In this document: piece after piece, positions 17,800-27,622 of the stretch
Layout: the number at the start of each line of letters is the position of its first letter
How positions within the stretch are numbered: position 1 is the stretch's first letter
DNA from: Rhodobacteraceae bacterium Alg231-30
GTDB taxonomy: Bacteria > Pseudomonadota > Alphaproteobacteria > Rhodobacterales > Rhodobacteraceae
Reading direction: 5' to 3'
DNA: 64,000 nt
NCBI GenBank assembly: GCA_900143615.1
Contig: FREU01000002.1
Coordinates: forward strand, 228,663-292,662
Notes under the pieces: generated by a model
Told to the model about the DNA's origin: nothing
Seen by the model: the letters and a program-made list of their open reading frames with translations, nothing else
Databases searched by the model: none
Program-made: the position numbers and the translations under genes

Positions 17800-19304
17800 G
17801 ATGTAAACTCCTTGTTTTGCAATTGCGCCCAAAACGGCCCCATCGCCTCTGACAGGGCGCAGTACATTTCGTATCGCGTCTGGTAGTGCACAGTCATATT
17901 TTCATCAGGCGCAAACGCCTGTTTGGGACGGGTCATCAACCCGATGCCCTCTTCGTAATCCGCAACCAGTCCAGTGCCGACTGCAGCACCTATAGCTGCT
18001 CCCAAAGCACCGGTTTCCTGAGCTTGCGCAACAACGATTGGTACATTTAAACAATCTGCAAACATCTGTGGCCAATGCGGGCTACGTGATCCCCCACCCG
18101 ACAAAATGGCTCGATTGAACTGAACTCCGGCGGCGCGCAACACGTCGATATGACGGCGATGTTCAAACATCACGCCTTCAAACAAAGCCCGCAGCATGTG
18201 ACCTTCGGTGTGCCAGCCTGCCAGCCCATAGAAACCAGCGCGAAACTCGGCTCCCTGTCCTGATCCATAAAGGAACGGATGGAAAAACGGGTCATCCAAC
18301 TGTGGCGCGACGTCACCCACACGCGCATTGCAATACCCAAACGGATTCTCGTGATGCCCGCCGCGTTCAACGAACTCGCGCACATACCATTCCAAACTAA
18401 CCGCCGATGTGGCGCTGGCCTCGATGTTTACAAACCGTTTAGGACCAAAGGCTGATGCCATAAACACCGTGTCGTCGCGCACAGGTGTTTCAGAAAACAC
18501 CTGATTGATACTCCAGGTTCCGGCGATGATCGACGCATCCCCTGCAAATCCCGCACCCGAGCCCAGCGCGCTGGAAACAACGTCAAAGTAGCCGCCAATC
18601 ACTGGCGTGCCTGCGCGCAGCCCCGTCGCTGCGGCCGCGCCCTCAGTGATCTGCCCCGCGATATCTGCTGGATCGATCAAAGTCGGCAGTAAACCCCGTG
18701 CATCCTCCAGCCCGTAAAGCGACAACAATTCATTGTCATAAACGGCCTCGGGCATTTTCGTGAGCCCACAGCCAGACATATCGGAAATCTCGCTCACCCG
18801 CGCGCCGGTCAGTTGATAGGTGATGAAGTCTTTGCACAGTAGCACTGTGCCGATCTTGCTATAAACCTTAGGCATATGGCGCTTCACCCACGCCAGTAAT
18901 ACTGGCGTCTGTGAGGGCCAAGGCTTTTGCAAACACAGCTCATGCAATCGGGCTCCGGATGCGTCAGACAACTCCGCAGACAGCGCCGCCGCGCGCGTGT
19001 CCAGTGACTGAATGCCCATCAACGCGCCGCCATCTCGATCCAGTAGATAGAGACCGTTTCCATGTCCCGCACAGCCCACTGCCGCAATTTCATCTGGCGA
19101 GACACCTGCCTCGGCAATACAGCGCGATATGGCCACACCTGCATTGGCCCACAACTCGTCAAGATCGCGCTCGACATGGCCGGGTTGCGGCGTGCTGGAC
19201 TGCCCATCCAGCGCATGCATCGCCACCTGCTGCCCTTCCAGATCGAACAACACCGCCTTAATGACCGTGTTGCCCGCATCGAGACCCAGTAGATATTTTT
19301 TCAC
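17796..19304 (-). CDS. FGGY-family carbohydrate kinase (L-xylulose kinase-like)
   Basis: Phosphorylates a sugar or polyol with ATP. From the GTG at 19304 the protein has 502 residues: N-terminal phosphate loop KKYLLGLDAGNTVIKAVLFD, VGCAGHGNGLYLLD, the second-domain PVIGGYFDVVSSALGSG and IAGTWSINQ, EASATSAVSLEWYV, FFHPFLYGSGQGAEFRAGFYGL (FGGY signature area) and AILSGGGSRSPHWPQMFAD. Overall pattern recalls E. coli LyxK/SgbK-type ketose kinases and EryA-like kinases. GTG 19316 is an alternative start. It begins 4 bases after the aldolase stop. Confidence 0.9.
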   Translation of the reverse strand: MKKYLLGLDAGNTVIKAVLFDLEGQQVAMHALDGQSSTPQPGHVERDLDELWANAGVAISRCIAEAGVSPDEIAAVGCAGHGNGLYLLDRDGGALMGIQSLDTRAAALSAELSDASGARLHELCLQKPWPSQTPVLLAWVKRHMPKVYSKIGTVLLCKDFITYQLTGARVSEISDMSGCGLTKMPEAVYDNELLSLYGLEDARGLLPTLIDPADIAGQITEGAAAATGLRAGTPVIGGYFDVVSSALGSGAGFAGDASIIAGTWSINQVFSETPVRDDTVFMASAFGPKRFVNIEASATSAVSLEWYVREFVERGGHHENPFGYCNARVGDVAPQLDDPFFHPFLYGSGQGAEFRAGFYGLAGWHTEGHMLRALFEGVMFEHRRHIDVLRAAGVQFNRAILSGGGSRSPHWPQMFADCLNVPIVVAQAQETGALGAAIGAAVGTGLVADYEEGIGLMTRPKQAFAPDENMTVHYQTRYEMYCALSEAMGPFWAQLQNKEFTS

Positions 19305-19308
19305 CCGA

Positions 19309-20151
19309 TCAGCCACCGTTATAAATGTCCCAGGCTTCTTCACCCGAGGCTCCGTTGTGGATCATCGACATCAGCGCTGCGACCACTGCTTTGGGATTGT
19401 CGTGCTGGTAAATATTGCGCCCATACACCATCCCCTGCGCCCCCTGCGCCATCAGCGCGGCAGACTTGTTCAACACGGATTTGAGATCCTCTTTACCCCC
19501 ACCACGCACCAACACGGGCACCCGTGCAGCTTCGATGACACGGTGAAAATCTTCGGGGTTTTCGGTTGGGTCAGCTTTGATAATATCCGCCCCCATTTCC
19601 GAGGCCAGCCGCGTCAGCGTGACGATCTTCTCGGCATTGCCATCCACTTGGTAACCGCCACGCACATCGTTGGGCAACATAACCAGCGGCTCGATCATCA
19701 GCGGCATGCCGTATTTATCGCACGATGCACGCACCTTGCTGATGTTCTCGACACATTGGCGAAACAGCTCCGGCTCATCAGGCAGCATAAACAGGTTCAC
19801 AACCACCGCCACCGCATCCATTTCCAAAGCACCAATGATCGGCTCTTCGGCGTTTTGCAACATTGACCACATCACGCGATGGCGCTGATCATTGTAGGGA
19901 TTGCCCATATCGATGCGCATCACCAGTGCGGGTTTGTCTTTTTCCGGACGGTTTTGCAGCAGATCGGCCTGCCCATAGGCGCATTGAATGGCGTCAGGTC
20001 TCGCGCCGATCAGGGTATTCATCACAGCAGGCATGTCTTCCAAGCCCACCATAAAGCTCGGCTCGTTGCAAACCCCATGATCAATCGCCACGTCGAGACA
20101 GCCGCCGTTGGTGAACATTCGGTTCATGCGGGCTTTGGTACTTATGCGCAT
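19309..20151 (-). CDS. Class I (DhnA/LsrF-type) aldolase
   Basis: A 280-residue TIM-barrel aldolase. Seen: LDVAIDHGV at the end of strand 1, PDAIQCAYGQADLL, the Schiff-base lysine K192 in MGADIIKADPTENPEDF, PVLVRGGGK at the phosphate-binding strand and GAQGMVYGRNIYQ. The DeoC/FbaB/LsrF group cleaves or processes phosphorylated ketoses. With the adjacent kinase it could split a ketose 1-phosphate into dihydroxyacetone phosphate and an aldehyde; substrate is unproven. Its start overlaps the GlpD-like gene by 10 bases. Confidence 0.88.
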   Translation of the reverse strand: MRISTKARMNRMFTNGGCLDVAIDHGVCNEPSFMVGLEDMPAVMNTLIGARPDAIQCAYGQADLLQNRPEKDKPALVMRIDMGNPYNDQRHRVMWSMLQNAEEPIIGALEMDAVAVVVNLFMLPDEPELFRQCVENISKVRASCDKYGMPLMIEPLVMLPNDVRGGYQVDGNAEKIVTLTRLASEMGADIIKADPTENPEDFHRVIEAARVPVLVRGGGKEDLKSVLNKSAALMAQGAQGMVYGRNIYQHDNPKAVVAALMSMIHNGASGEEAWDIYNGG

Positions 20152-21866
20152 TGTTTACTCCGTAGATGTGTGCGTTCTGCCAGCATGTCCGGTGTGACAC
20201 CGTAATACTCTGACAATTCCTCAACCAATTTGCTCTTCTGGAAAGCGATTTCTTTGGCGGACAGACCTTTCTCTGCTGCCAAAATCTGCGCAATCCCCTC
20301 TATCAGACCCGCCGAAATGGCACCGGTGATAGCCAATGCGGTGCGGCGCAACACCAAATCCGACAGGGTTTCGACCTGTTCGTTTTGAATGACTTTCCGA
20401 ATTTCGGCATGCGTGTACTGAACCCCCTCGCCCAAGCTAAAGTCAGCGCCACCCCCAGCACAGGCATGCTGCATTGCGCTTGCCTGACTTCCGTAATGCG
20501 CAGCCAAATGCTCTGCCCGCTGCGCGCTGACGTTATGATCCCTCAGCAGATGCTCAATCAGAGCCTCCGGGTTCTCAGGGAATTCAGCCCCCCCGCCAAT
20601 CGCCAGGTCCAGTGTGCTGCAAAGGCGGGTGCGTCCCAACTCATGCAAAACCATGTCTGTGGTCTGCTCGGCAAAGGCGCGGAACGTGGTCCACTTCCCC
20701 CCGACCATGCAAAACTGAGTGATATCCCCCTGCAACACGCGAACATCGTGCCCCCGTGAGATGCGCCCCGTGAATTCATGCTCACTTTGCGGCAAAGGAC
20801 GAATGCCCGAATAGCTAAACACTACATCGCTCTGAGCGACATCAATCGAGGGAAACACCAACTTGAGAGACCCCAGAATATAGACTAGCTCATCATGTTC
20901 ACAGCGCACTCGCTCCGCCTTGTCCACGCGGATATCGGTGGACCCTGCCAGCACTTTGCCCTGATAGGGAAACACGATGCAGACACGCCCGTCCGCATTC
21001 TCGAAATAGACCATATGACCACCCAGCGCGCGCTCCAGATCAGGATTGTCGATGATCAAATGCGACCCCTTTGTGCCCGCCACCATCTTCTCGACCGGTG
21101 TTGCGCTCAGAGACTGGACCGACGTGTCCAGCCAAGCCCCGGTTGCGTGCACTATCGCTTTGGGCTCGACAACAAAGTCTTTGCCACTGCGCAGACACTT
21201 TAGGTGGTATCCGCCGTCCGAGGTGGAAAACTCGGCGTAGTTCAACGCCACACTTTCAGGGGCCGCCGCAGCAACATCGCCAATCATCTCGATGCACAAT
21301 CGCTCCGGATGAGAAATCCACGCATCATAGTATACCGCCGAGAAATTGGTGTGCTCTGTCAGCTCAGGCCACTTTGCGCGCGTGGCGTTACCGCTGTTAA
21401 AATGATGACAGGGCAAAGCGCGGTTCTTGCGTGTCACCCAGTCATACAGCGACAAGCCCATTTTGATCGGCAGCGCCCCGCGGCTTGAGGGCTTCCCGTT
21501 CCACCCAAAGAAGCTGGCCGCAGAATTCAGGATGCCGGAAAACAGTGACGTGATCGGGATAACCGTCGGCAAGGGCCGCACCATATGCGGCGCGTTGCGC
21601 AACAGCGCGTCGCGTTCGCGCAACGACTCCTGAACCAAATCGAACTCGCCGTTTTCCAGATACCTCAACCCGCCATGGATCATCCGCGACGGCGCTGCCG
21701 AGCAACCTGACGCATAATCGCAACGCTCCACCAACAGCACGCGCAGCCCTTGTAAAGAAAGCTCCCGGTAAACACCAATCCCGTTGACCCCACCGCCCAC
21801 GACAACCACGTCAAAAACGTTGTTCTTCTCGATCATGGCCAGTCTTTTTTGGCGTACGTCAGACAT
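20142..21866 (-). CDS. GlpD-like FAD-dependent polyol-phosphate dehydrogenase
   Basis: A 574-residue enzyme of the glycerol-3-phosphate dehydrogenase family: FDVVVVGGGVNGIGVYRELSLQGLRVLLVER (FAD), SRMIHGGLRYLENGEFDLVQESL, ATGAWLDTSVQ, TKGSHLIID, VFPYQGKVLAGSTD, and the C-terminal helical domain. Where classical GlpD has TSSxSSKLIHGG this protein has GCSAAPSRMIHGG. Similar enzymes (EryB) oxidise erythritol phosphate. Context points to a polyol phosphate from the adjacent kinase. An upstream GTG at 21881 is possible, but ATG 21866 sits 5 bases after GGGAAAG. Confidence 0.88.
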   Translation of the reverse strand: MSDVRQKRLAMIEKNNVFDVVVVGGGVNGIGVYRELSLQGLRVLLVERCDYASGCSAAPSRMIHGGLRYLENGEFDLVQESLRERDALLRNAPHMVRPLPTVIPITSLFSGILNSAASFFGWNGKPSSRGALPIKMGLSLYDWVTRKNRALPCHHFNSGNATRAKWPELTEHTNFSAVYYDAWISHPERLCIEMIGDVAAAAPESVALNYAEFSTSDGGYHLKCLRSGKDFVVEPKAIVHATGAWLDTSVQSLSATPVEKMVAGTKGSHLIIDNPDLERALGGHMVYFENADGRVCIVFPYQGKVLAGSTDIRVDKAERVRCEHDELVYILGSLKLVFPSIDVAQSDVVFSYSGIRPLPQSEHEFTGRISRGHDVRVLQGDITQFCMVGGKWTTFRAFAEQTTDMVLHELGRTRLCSTLDLAIGGGAEFPENPEALIEHLLRDHNVSAQRAEHLAAHYGSQASAMQHACAGGGADFSLGEGVQYTHAEIRKVIQNEQVETLSDLVLRRTALAITGAISAGLIEGIAQILAAEKGLSAKEIAFQKSKLVEELSEYYGVTPDMLAERTHLRSKQCA

Positions 21867-21923
21867 ATCTTTCCCGTTCACCGCCGCATGTGCGATGTCA
21901 TTCTGGTTACGTTGTGACGGTGG

Positions 21924-22907
21924 TTACCCGTCGAGGTTGGTCAGATTCTTAGCGGCTGCCGCAGTGATCACACTCAGATCCTCTTTGCTTAGCCTTAGGC
22001 GACCTGCCTTTGCATTTTCTGCTGCCTGTTGCTCATCCCGTGCCCCGCACAGCGAAAACGTGATGCCCGGTTGTTGCAGGGTCCAAGCAATCACGGTTTG
22101 CGCCCGCGTTGCCCCATGAGTTTCAGCGACAGTGCCAATAGCCTCCATCAGCTGTACGACCTTCTGACGATTGGCCTGGGAAAACCGCGGATTGTCTTTG
22201 CGCAGATCATCGCCTTGGAAAACCCTATCCGGCCCCATTTTGCCGCTCAGCAATCCCAACGCCAAAGACGAATAGCTTAGGATCGACACGCCTTTCTGCT
22301 GACACATCGGCGCGACCGAAGCATCCAGATCGCGCTTGATCATTGAATACTCTTCCTGAATGGCATCCAGTTGCCCTGCCGCCAAATACTGCGCCACATC
22401 TTCAGAGCTTGTGTTGCTTGCTCCGATTGAGCGGATCTTGCCCTGCGCTTTCAATCGCTCCAGCGCCTCCATCGTTTCCTCAACCGGCGTGGTCGGATCC
22501 TGCCAATGGGTAATGTAGTGATCGATCACATCGGTCCCCAGACGTTTCAGACTTTGCTCAACCTCATGAATAATCGACTCTTTGCCCAGATAGCGATGCA
22601 CCGGCCCGCTGTCGTAATCAAAGAAGTGGTTGCCCTTTTGCGTGTGCCAGACCAGCCCGCATTTGGTGGCCAGCACAACTTCGTCGCGCCGCCCCTTTAT
22701 AGCTTTACCAACAATCTCTTCCGCCACGCCCTGCCCATAAGCCGGCGCAGTATCAATCAGGCTGATCCCTGCATCAATCGAGGCCTGAATAGCTGCAATC
22801 GATTTGGCCTCGTCTGTACCGCCCCACATCCAGCCGCCAATCGCCCAAGTGCCGAGCCCAATGGCCGACGCCTTGATGCCAGAGCCGCCGATTTCACGCG
22901 TCAACAT
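21924..22907 (-). CDS. Aldo/keto reductase
   Basis: A 327-residue NADPH-dependent reductase: GLGTWAIGGWMWGG, LIDTAPAYGQGVAEEIVGKAI with catalytic Asp and Tyr, VVLATKCGL with the catalytic Lys, DHYITHWQDP with the His, GKIRSIGASN, and SYSSLALGLLSGKM. It would interconvert an aldehyde or ketose and its alcohol in the operon's pathway. ATG 22907 is preceded by AGGA at a good distance; an ATG 24 bases earlier overlaps the regulator gene. Confidence 0.9.
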   Translation of the reverse strand: MLTREIGGSGIKASAIGLGTWAIGGWMWGGTDEAKSIAAIQASIDAGISLIDTAPAYGQGVAEEIVGKAIKGRRDEVVLATKCGLVWHTQKGNHFFDYDSGPVHRYLGKESIIHEVEQSLKRLGTDVIDHYITHWQDPTTPVEETMEALERLKAQGKIRSIGASNTSSEDVAQYLAAGQLDAIQEEYSMIKRDLDASVAPMCQQKGVSILSYSSLALGLLSGKMGPDRVFQGDDLRKDNPRFSQANRQKVVQLMEAIGTVAETHGATRAQTVIAWTLQQPGITFSLCGARDEQQAAENAKAGRLRLSKEDLSVITAAAAKNLTNLDG

Positions 22908-22923
22908 ATTGTGTTCCTGAGTA

Positions 22924-23895
22924 TCAAGCATGAAGTGCTTCCTCTTTCAAAAGGGCCGTTGCCGTATGCTCATCCGTGACAAGCGAGTTAAAATATCCGC
23001 CATTCAGCGCTGCGGCGACCGGTTCAACTTTCTCAAGCCCCGAAGCAATCGCCATCGTCACCGGAATCTTGGCCAGCTCCTGAGGCAACAATGCCACAAG
23101 CCGCGAGTTGAAGCTGTTGCCGGACACCGATCCGTCTTGCTCAATCAGATGCCCTAGGAATTCGCTGCGCACACCAGACTGGTACAGCCGCTGCCGCTCT
23201 GCTTCCGACATCGGATGCGCCATGTAATAAGTGCTGTCCGCGCCCACCACGGCGCCGATCCCGACAACCGCAACATTCGCGCCACGCGCTTCATCCATCA
23301 CTTCACGCACGGATTTCACCGACATCACCAGATCACGCTCGTCTGCAGAATCTGCATGCAGCGGGGCATGAATGAGCTTGGCACGCCCCGACAGTTTGTT
23401 GGCAAGCTCAGTCGCGATGTGATTCACATCGGTATAATGCTGGCCCTGCACTCCGCCGGTCATTGGCACAACTTCGACGTCGTACTCTGTGCCAACCGAC
23501 ATATTTTCGATCATAACACTCAACGTCTTGCCACCCGAAATTGCGATTGTGTCACCATCGCGAATGGCATCCTGCAACAATGTCGCCGCGCCCTTGCCAA
23601 CTTCGTTCAAGGTCGTTGATGCACTGCCCGTCACAGCTGGCACAACCAGACACTTCTTTAGGTTCCAGCGCTTGGCAATCTCACGTTCCAGATCGAAAAA
23701 CCTCAATAGAGGGCTTTTGATCGTGATCTGCACCATACCCAACTCGCGCCCCTGTTTGATCAACCGGTTCACTTTAGCGGTGGACAGCCCCAGCTCCTTG
23801 GCGATCTCCGATTGCAGCCGCTCTTCTTCATAGTGCAGTGACAAGACCCGTGCGATCAGGCGCATCTGCTCTGGATTGGGTGTTGGAAAACTCAC
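22924..23895 (-). CDS. SorC/DeoR-type sugar-binding transcriptional regulator
   Basis: A 323-residue regulator with an N-terminal helix-turn-helix (YEEERLQSEIAKELGLSTAKVNRLIKQGRELGMVQI, about 22-58) and a C-terminal sugar-phosphate-binding domain (GDTIAISGGKTLSVMIENM, PMTGGVQGQHYTDVN, VVGIGAVV, SGLEKVEPVAAALNGGYFNSLVTDEHTA). Regulators of this type (SorC, EryD) respond to a phosphorylated pathway intermediate. Encoded inside the operon, overlapping the preceding permease stop by four bases, so autoregulation is expected. The palindrome at 28744-28762 is the likely operator. Confidence 0.92.
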   Translation of the reverse strand: MSFPTPNPEQMRLIARVLSLHYEEERLQSEIAKELGLSTAKVNRLIKQGRELGMVQITIKSPLLRFFDLEREIAKRWNLKKCLVVPAVTGSASTTLNEVGKGAATLLQDAIRDGDTIAISGGKTLSVMIENMSVGTEYDVEVVPMTGGVQGQHYTDVNHIATELANKLSGRAKLIHAPLHADSADERDLVMSVKSVREVMDEARGANVAVVGIGAVVGADSTYYMAHPMSEAERQRLYQSGVRSEFLGHLIEQDGSVSGNSFNSRLVALLPQELAKIPVTMAIASGLEKVEPVAAALNGGYFNSLVTDEHTATALLKEEALHA

Positions 23896-24926
23896 GACGC
23901 TTTCCCCTTTCGGCTAACAAGATGGTTCGTTGCGGCCGCAGCCAACAACGCGGACCCAATGACAAGGGTTTGATAATAGGCAGGTACAATGGTCAACATC
24001 CCTACCGTCAATGCCATGATAATCAAGGCCCCTACAAATGAACGCAGAACTCGGCCCTCTCCTCCGCTAAACGCGGTCCCTCCCAAAAGCACAACCAAGA
24101 TCGTGGTCAACTCCATTCCGTCGCCAGACAAGGGATCCCCCAAGGACATAAAGCTTGAGCGCGCAATACCTGCCAATGCCGCGGTAATACCGACGATCAC
24201 ATACAACAAGAACACGGTGCGCGCGGTGTTGATGCCCGATAGTTTTGCCGCCGTTGGATTGCCCCCCGTCGCGGCTGCATATTTCCCCAGCTTGCCGCGG
24301 TTCTGCACCACAATCAGAACCAGCGTCACTGCCACGGCAACCCAGAAGGCTGCTGGCAAATTGAGCAAAATCCCATCACGACCATAGTCATTGAACCATG
24401 ATGGCATCTTTAACCCATTGCCAGATTTGATCGCGGACACCCCATCCGCCACGATCAACAATGCAACACCTTTGAACAAGCTCAGTGTAATCAATGTTGC
24501 AATGACCGGAGTAATGTTTAGCCGAACCACCAACAGCCCATTAATTGCACCCAATGCAGCCCCCGCTAAAACGGTTAACGCGAAAGCAGGCACAAATCCC
24601 ACGCCATGCAGCGCCAGATAGGCATAGATCACAGCGCTTAACCCCATCGTGCTGCCCACGGACAAATCGATGTAGCCCGACACCATGAGAAGTGTGAAAG
24701 CTCCAGCCATGACCAGAATGGGCGCTGAGACACGCAAAATATTGATAATATTGCGCTTGTTGAGGAAATTCCCCCGCTCAAACAAGGCAAACTGATCCAG
24801 ATTGGCAGTGCTGAGCAACACAACGACAGCCACCAGAACGAAATAGATATAGTAGGTCTGCAAGAACCGGGTCGTGCTGGTGCCCAAGCCCTGCCGCGAA
24901 GAGTTATTATGTGAAATCATCGACAT
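23892..24926 (-). CDS. Sugar ABC transporter permease (RbsC type), second copy
   Basis: A 344-residue inner-membrane permease with about ten hydrophobic segments and the BPD_transp_2 signature (MVSGYIDLSVGSTMGLSAVIYAYLAL, VVRLNITPVIATLITLSLFKG, LAGIARSSFMS, VVLLGGTAFSGGEGRVLRSFVGALII). ATG 24926 lies 3 bases after the preceding permease stop with AGGTAAG upstream; a longer open frame from 25013 would overlap that gene. Forms a heterodimer with its neighbour in the importer. Confidence 0.9.
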   Translation of the reverse strand: MSMISHNNSSRQGLGTSTTRFLQTYYIYFVLVAVVVLLSTANLDQFALFERGNFLNKRNIINILRVSAPILVMAGAFTLLMVSGYIDLSVGSTMGLSAVIYAYLALHGVGFVPAFALTVLAGAALGAINGLLVVRLNITPVIATLITLSLFKGVALLIVADGVSAIKSGNGLKMPSWFNDYGRDGILLNLPAAFWVAVAVTLVLIVVQNRGKLGKYAAATGGNPTAAKLSGINTARTVFLLYVIVGITAALAGIARSSFMSLGDPLSGDGMELTTILVVLLGGTAFSGGEGRVLRSFVGALIIMALTVGMLTIVPAYYQTLVIGSALLAAAATNHLVSRKGKAS

Positions 24927-24931
24927 GGCGC

Positions 24932-25957
24932 TTACCTGTTGCGGCGGGCCAGAGCCCACGTCTGAGTTACGATTGCCAGAAACACTGCGACAGCTTTGAG
25001 AATGAATTGCCAATCCGGCGACAGCACCAAACCTGTGGCGGCTGAGGTGACAACTGCCAGAATGATTGCGCCAAAGAACATCCCGATTACCGAACCAAAG
25101 CCACCCGCAATTGCCACGCCGCCCAAGAGCGCAATGACCAATGCGTCAAACTCCATCAACAGGCCGCGATTAGAAAACCCGGATTTATATTCAGACGCCA
25201 GCAAGATACCTACGACGCCCGCGATTGCCGCGCTGACCAGATACAGCTTGACCACATGCCAGCCTCGATCAATACCGGACAAAGTCGCGGCCTCAGGGTT
25301 GGCACCCACCCAATAGGTAATGCGCCCGAAAACCATTTTTCGTTCCACAAATATGGCGATCAACAACAGCAGCGCCATCAAAACCACCGGAAACTTAACC
25401 GAGCTGCCAAACATGGTGAGATTGCCAAGGAACCCAAACTCATCCGGCAGATTGGTGTTGCGCTGCGAGCCATGGGTGATCACCTGCGCAATTCCGCGCG
25501 CCACCATCATTGTTCCCAATGTCACGATGATAGATGGGATGCCAAACCGCACCACAAAAAGCGCATTCAAAGCCCCGATTGCAAACGCGCCGACCAAAGC
25601 ACATGTCACCGCCATCGGGTAGGAAAACCCAAGCCCCGTGGACAATGGATTTGCGCCACCCGTGCTTTGCGCAAACCACACGGATAATACGCCTGACAAG
25701 GCGACAATACCGCCGACGGACAGATCGAAGTTGCCCGAGACCAATAGAAACGACACTCCGATCCCAAGAGAGATCACGGCCCAGTTGTTGGTGACCAGAT
25801 TGACCACGTTTTGCCATTGAAAGAAGTTGGGCACCAACAGCGAGGCAACTAAAAACAAGCCAACAGCCACCGCTGCAACAAGCGCGGTGATAAACGCCTC
25901 ATCACTCATCTTTTGGCGCGGTTTCGCTGCGGGAAGCTCTTCGGTCACGCTGCTCAT
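24932..25957 (-). CDS. Sugar ABC transporter permease (RbsC type), first copy
   Basis: A 341-residue permease: LLVSGNFDLSVGGIVALSGVLSVW, VVRFGIPSIIVTLGTMMVARGIAQ, AATLSGIDRG, LLGGVAIAGGFGSVIGMFFGAIIL. It overlaps the ATPase stop by four bases (ATGA) and precedes the second permease. Two different permeases indicate a heterodimeric channel, as in some polyol and autoinducer-2 importers. Confidence 0.9.
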   Translation of the reverse strand: MSSVTEELPAAKPRQKMSDEAFITALVAAVAVGLFLVASLLVPNFFQWQNVVNLVTNNWAVISLGIGVSFLLVSGNFDLSVGGIVALSGVLSVWFAQSTGGANPLSTGLGFSYPMAVTCALVGAFAIGALNALFVVRFGIPSIIVTLGTMMVARGIAQVITHGSQRNTNLPDEFGFLGNLTMFGSSVKFPVVLMALLLLIAIFVERKMVFGRITYWVGANPEAATLSGIDRGWHVVKLYLVSAAIAGVVGILLASEYKSGFSNRGLLMEFDALVIALLGGVAIAGGFGSVIGMFFGAIILAVVTSAATGLVLSPDWQFILKAVAVFLAIVTQTWALARRNR

Positions 25958-27465
25958 GCCACGTCCTCCTCTTGTCCGCCGGTCACCACATTCAGGATAT
26001 GTGCGATGTCGACATCCGGACCATTGATGATTTCTTCCTGCAAACGCCCGTCAAACATCAAAAACACGCGATCACAAATCCCAAGCACTTCTTCGAGCTC
26101 AGATGAAAAGACAGCCACCGAATTTCCATGATCGGCAAGGCTCTTTATGATGTCATAAATCTCAGTTTTTGCGCCCACATCTACGCCCCGCGTGGGCTCA
26201 TCCAACAGCAGCAAATCTGCTTCGGAAAACAAACACTTGGCTAGAACAACTTTTTGCTGATTTCCACCTGAGAGCTTCTCTGTGTGTTTCTCAATTGAGC
26301 TGGTTGCGATGCCTAATTGTTTCACATAATCCAGTGCCGCGTCCTGCACATCAGCGGCCTTGAAAACCCCACCTTGCGACACCCGCGGCAAGTTCATCAC
26401 CGGGATGTTCTCGCGAATTGTCAGGCTGGTAAACAGCCCTTGAGTGCGCCGTTCTTCCGGCACCAATGCAATCCCCGACGCAATCGCTTGCTTAGGGGTT
26501 TTGCCACTTGGCTGCCCCTTAAAGGTGACGCGCCCCTCAAAGCTGTCCGCGCCAAACAAGGCGCGAGCAACTTCGGTTTTACCGGCACCGACAAGGCCAT
26601 AGAACCCAATAATTTCGCCGCTTTTGATGTCAAATGACACGTCTTTGAGCAACGCATTGCTCAGTCCTTCGGCCTTCAGCATCACCTTGTCACCAACCGT
26701 GCCGCGTGCCTCATAGTTCTGAAACACCGTGCGCCCGATCATCATCTCGATCAACTCGCCGCGGCCATCCACCTGGGTCAACGGACAGGTGGCAATATGT
26801 TTGCCGTCGCGCATCACAGTCACATTGTCGCCCAGCTCGAAAATCTCATCTAGCTTGTGCGAGATATAAATCACCGTGACATTGCTTTCGCGTAGCCTGC
26901 GGATCACTGTGAACAACCGCAAGACCTCGCGCTCTGACAAGGCGGCCGTCGGCTCATCCATAATGATGATATTTGCACCTGATGAGGCGGCGCGTGCGAT
27001 TTCAATAATCTGCTTTTGCGCCACGCTTAAGGTCGACACCCGTGCCGCCGGATCAATCGAAGGCTCGATAGTGGCCAAGGTCCGAATGACGCGATCCTCA
27101 AGGTCTGATTTCACAAAAAAACCAAACCGACTTTTCTCCATGCCCAGTGTCAGGTTTTCTAAAACTGTCAGCTCATCTACCACATGCAATTCTTGAAACA
27201 GCGTGGCGATGCCACCGCTGCGCGCCTCAGACGGGCTAGTGGGCGCATAGGCAGCGCCATTCACCATCATGCCGCCGCTGGTGGGCTCCAATGCGCCGGT
27301 CAGCATCTTGACCAATGTCGATTTCCCAGCGCCGTTTTCCCCGACAAGGCAGTGCACTGTGCTGTTTTCTATTGAAAAGCTTACATCATCGACGGCCCGC
27401 ACACCGGGGTAGTCTTTGGTCAAGCCTTCCACCGACAGCACCGTTGATGTTTCATTTATGGTCAT
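25954..27465 (-). CDS. Sugar ABC transporter ATPase (RbsA type)
   Basis: A 503-residue protein with two ABC domains. First: Walker A GENGAGKST, signature-like LSVAQKQIIEIARA, Walker B IIIMDEPTAAL. Second: degenerate Walker A GLVGAGKTE, LSGGNQQKVVLAKCL, LLLDEPTRGVDVG. This asymmetric pair is typical of the ribose/galactose importer class. ATG 27465 has a GGGGAGGGA ribosome site; an open frame continues 81 bases upstream but lacks such a site. Powers uptake of the operon's substrate. Confidence 0.93.
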   Translation of the reverse strand: MTINETSTVLSVEGLTKDYPGVRAVDDVSFSIENSTVHCLVGENGAGKSTLVKMLTGALEPTSGGMMVNGAAYAPTSPSEARSGGIATLFQELHVVDELTVLENLTLGMEKSRFGFFVKSDLEDRVIRTLATIEPSIDPAARVSTLSVAQKQIIEIARAASSGANIIIMDEPTAALSEREVLRLFTVIRRLRESNVTVIYISHKLDEIFELGDNVTVMRDGKHIATCPLTQVDGRGELIEMMIGRTVFQNYEARGTVGDKVMLKAEGLSNALLKDVSFDIKSGEIIGFYGLVGAGKTEVARALFGADSFEGRVTFKGQPSGKTPKQAIASGIALVPEERRTQGLFTSLTIRENIPVMNLPRVSQGGVFKAADVQDAALDYVKQLGIATSSIEKHTEKLSGGNQQKVVLAKCLFSEADLLLLDEPTRGVDVGAKTEIYDIIKSLADHGNSVAVFSSELEEVLGICDRVFLMFDGRLQEEIINGPDVDIAHILNVVTGGQEEDVA

Positions 27466-27565
27466 TCCAATCCCTCCCCGGATCGGATGAGGCCCCAATT
27501 TCCCAAATCCGGGTCCTAAGAAACCTAATTCTATGCTGCAACACATTGGTTGCGTGTCTTGTTAA

Positions 27566-27611
27566 TCTGGCGGCCAAGACAGAGTCCCCTGTCACATTTA
27601 TGGCCGCCAGA
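27566..27611 (-). other. Nested intercistronic stem-loop after the binding-protein gene
   Basis: An 11-bp perfect stem (27566-27576 with 27601-27611) encloses a second stem GACAG/CTGTC (27578-27582 with 27589-27593 region). No U-run follows. It lies 12 bases past the binding-protein stop and 100 bases before the ATPase start, suited to protect the upstream mRNA and raise binding-protein yield. Confidence 0.7.
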
Positions 27612-27622
27612 CCCCAGTTAGT

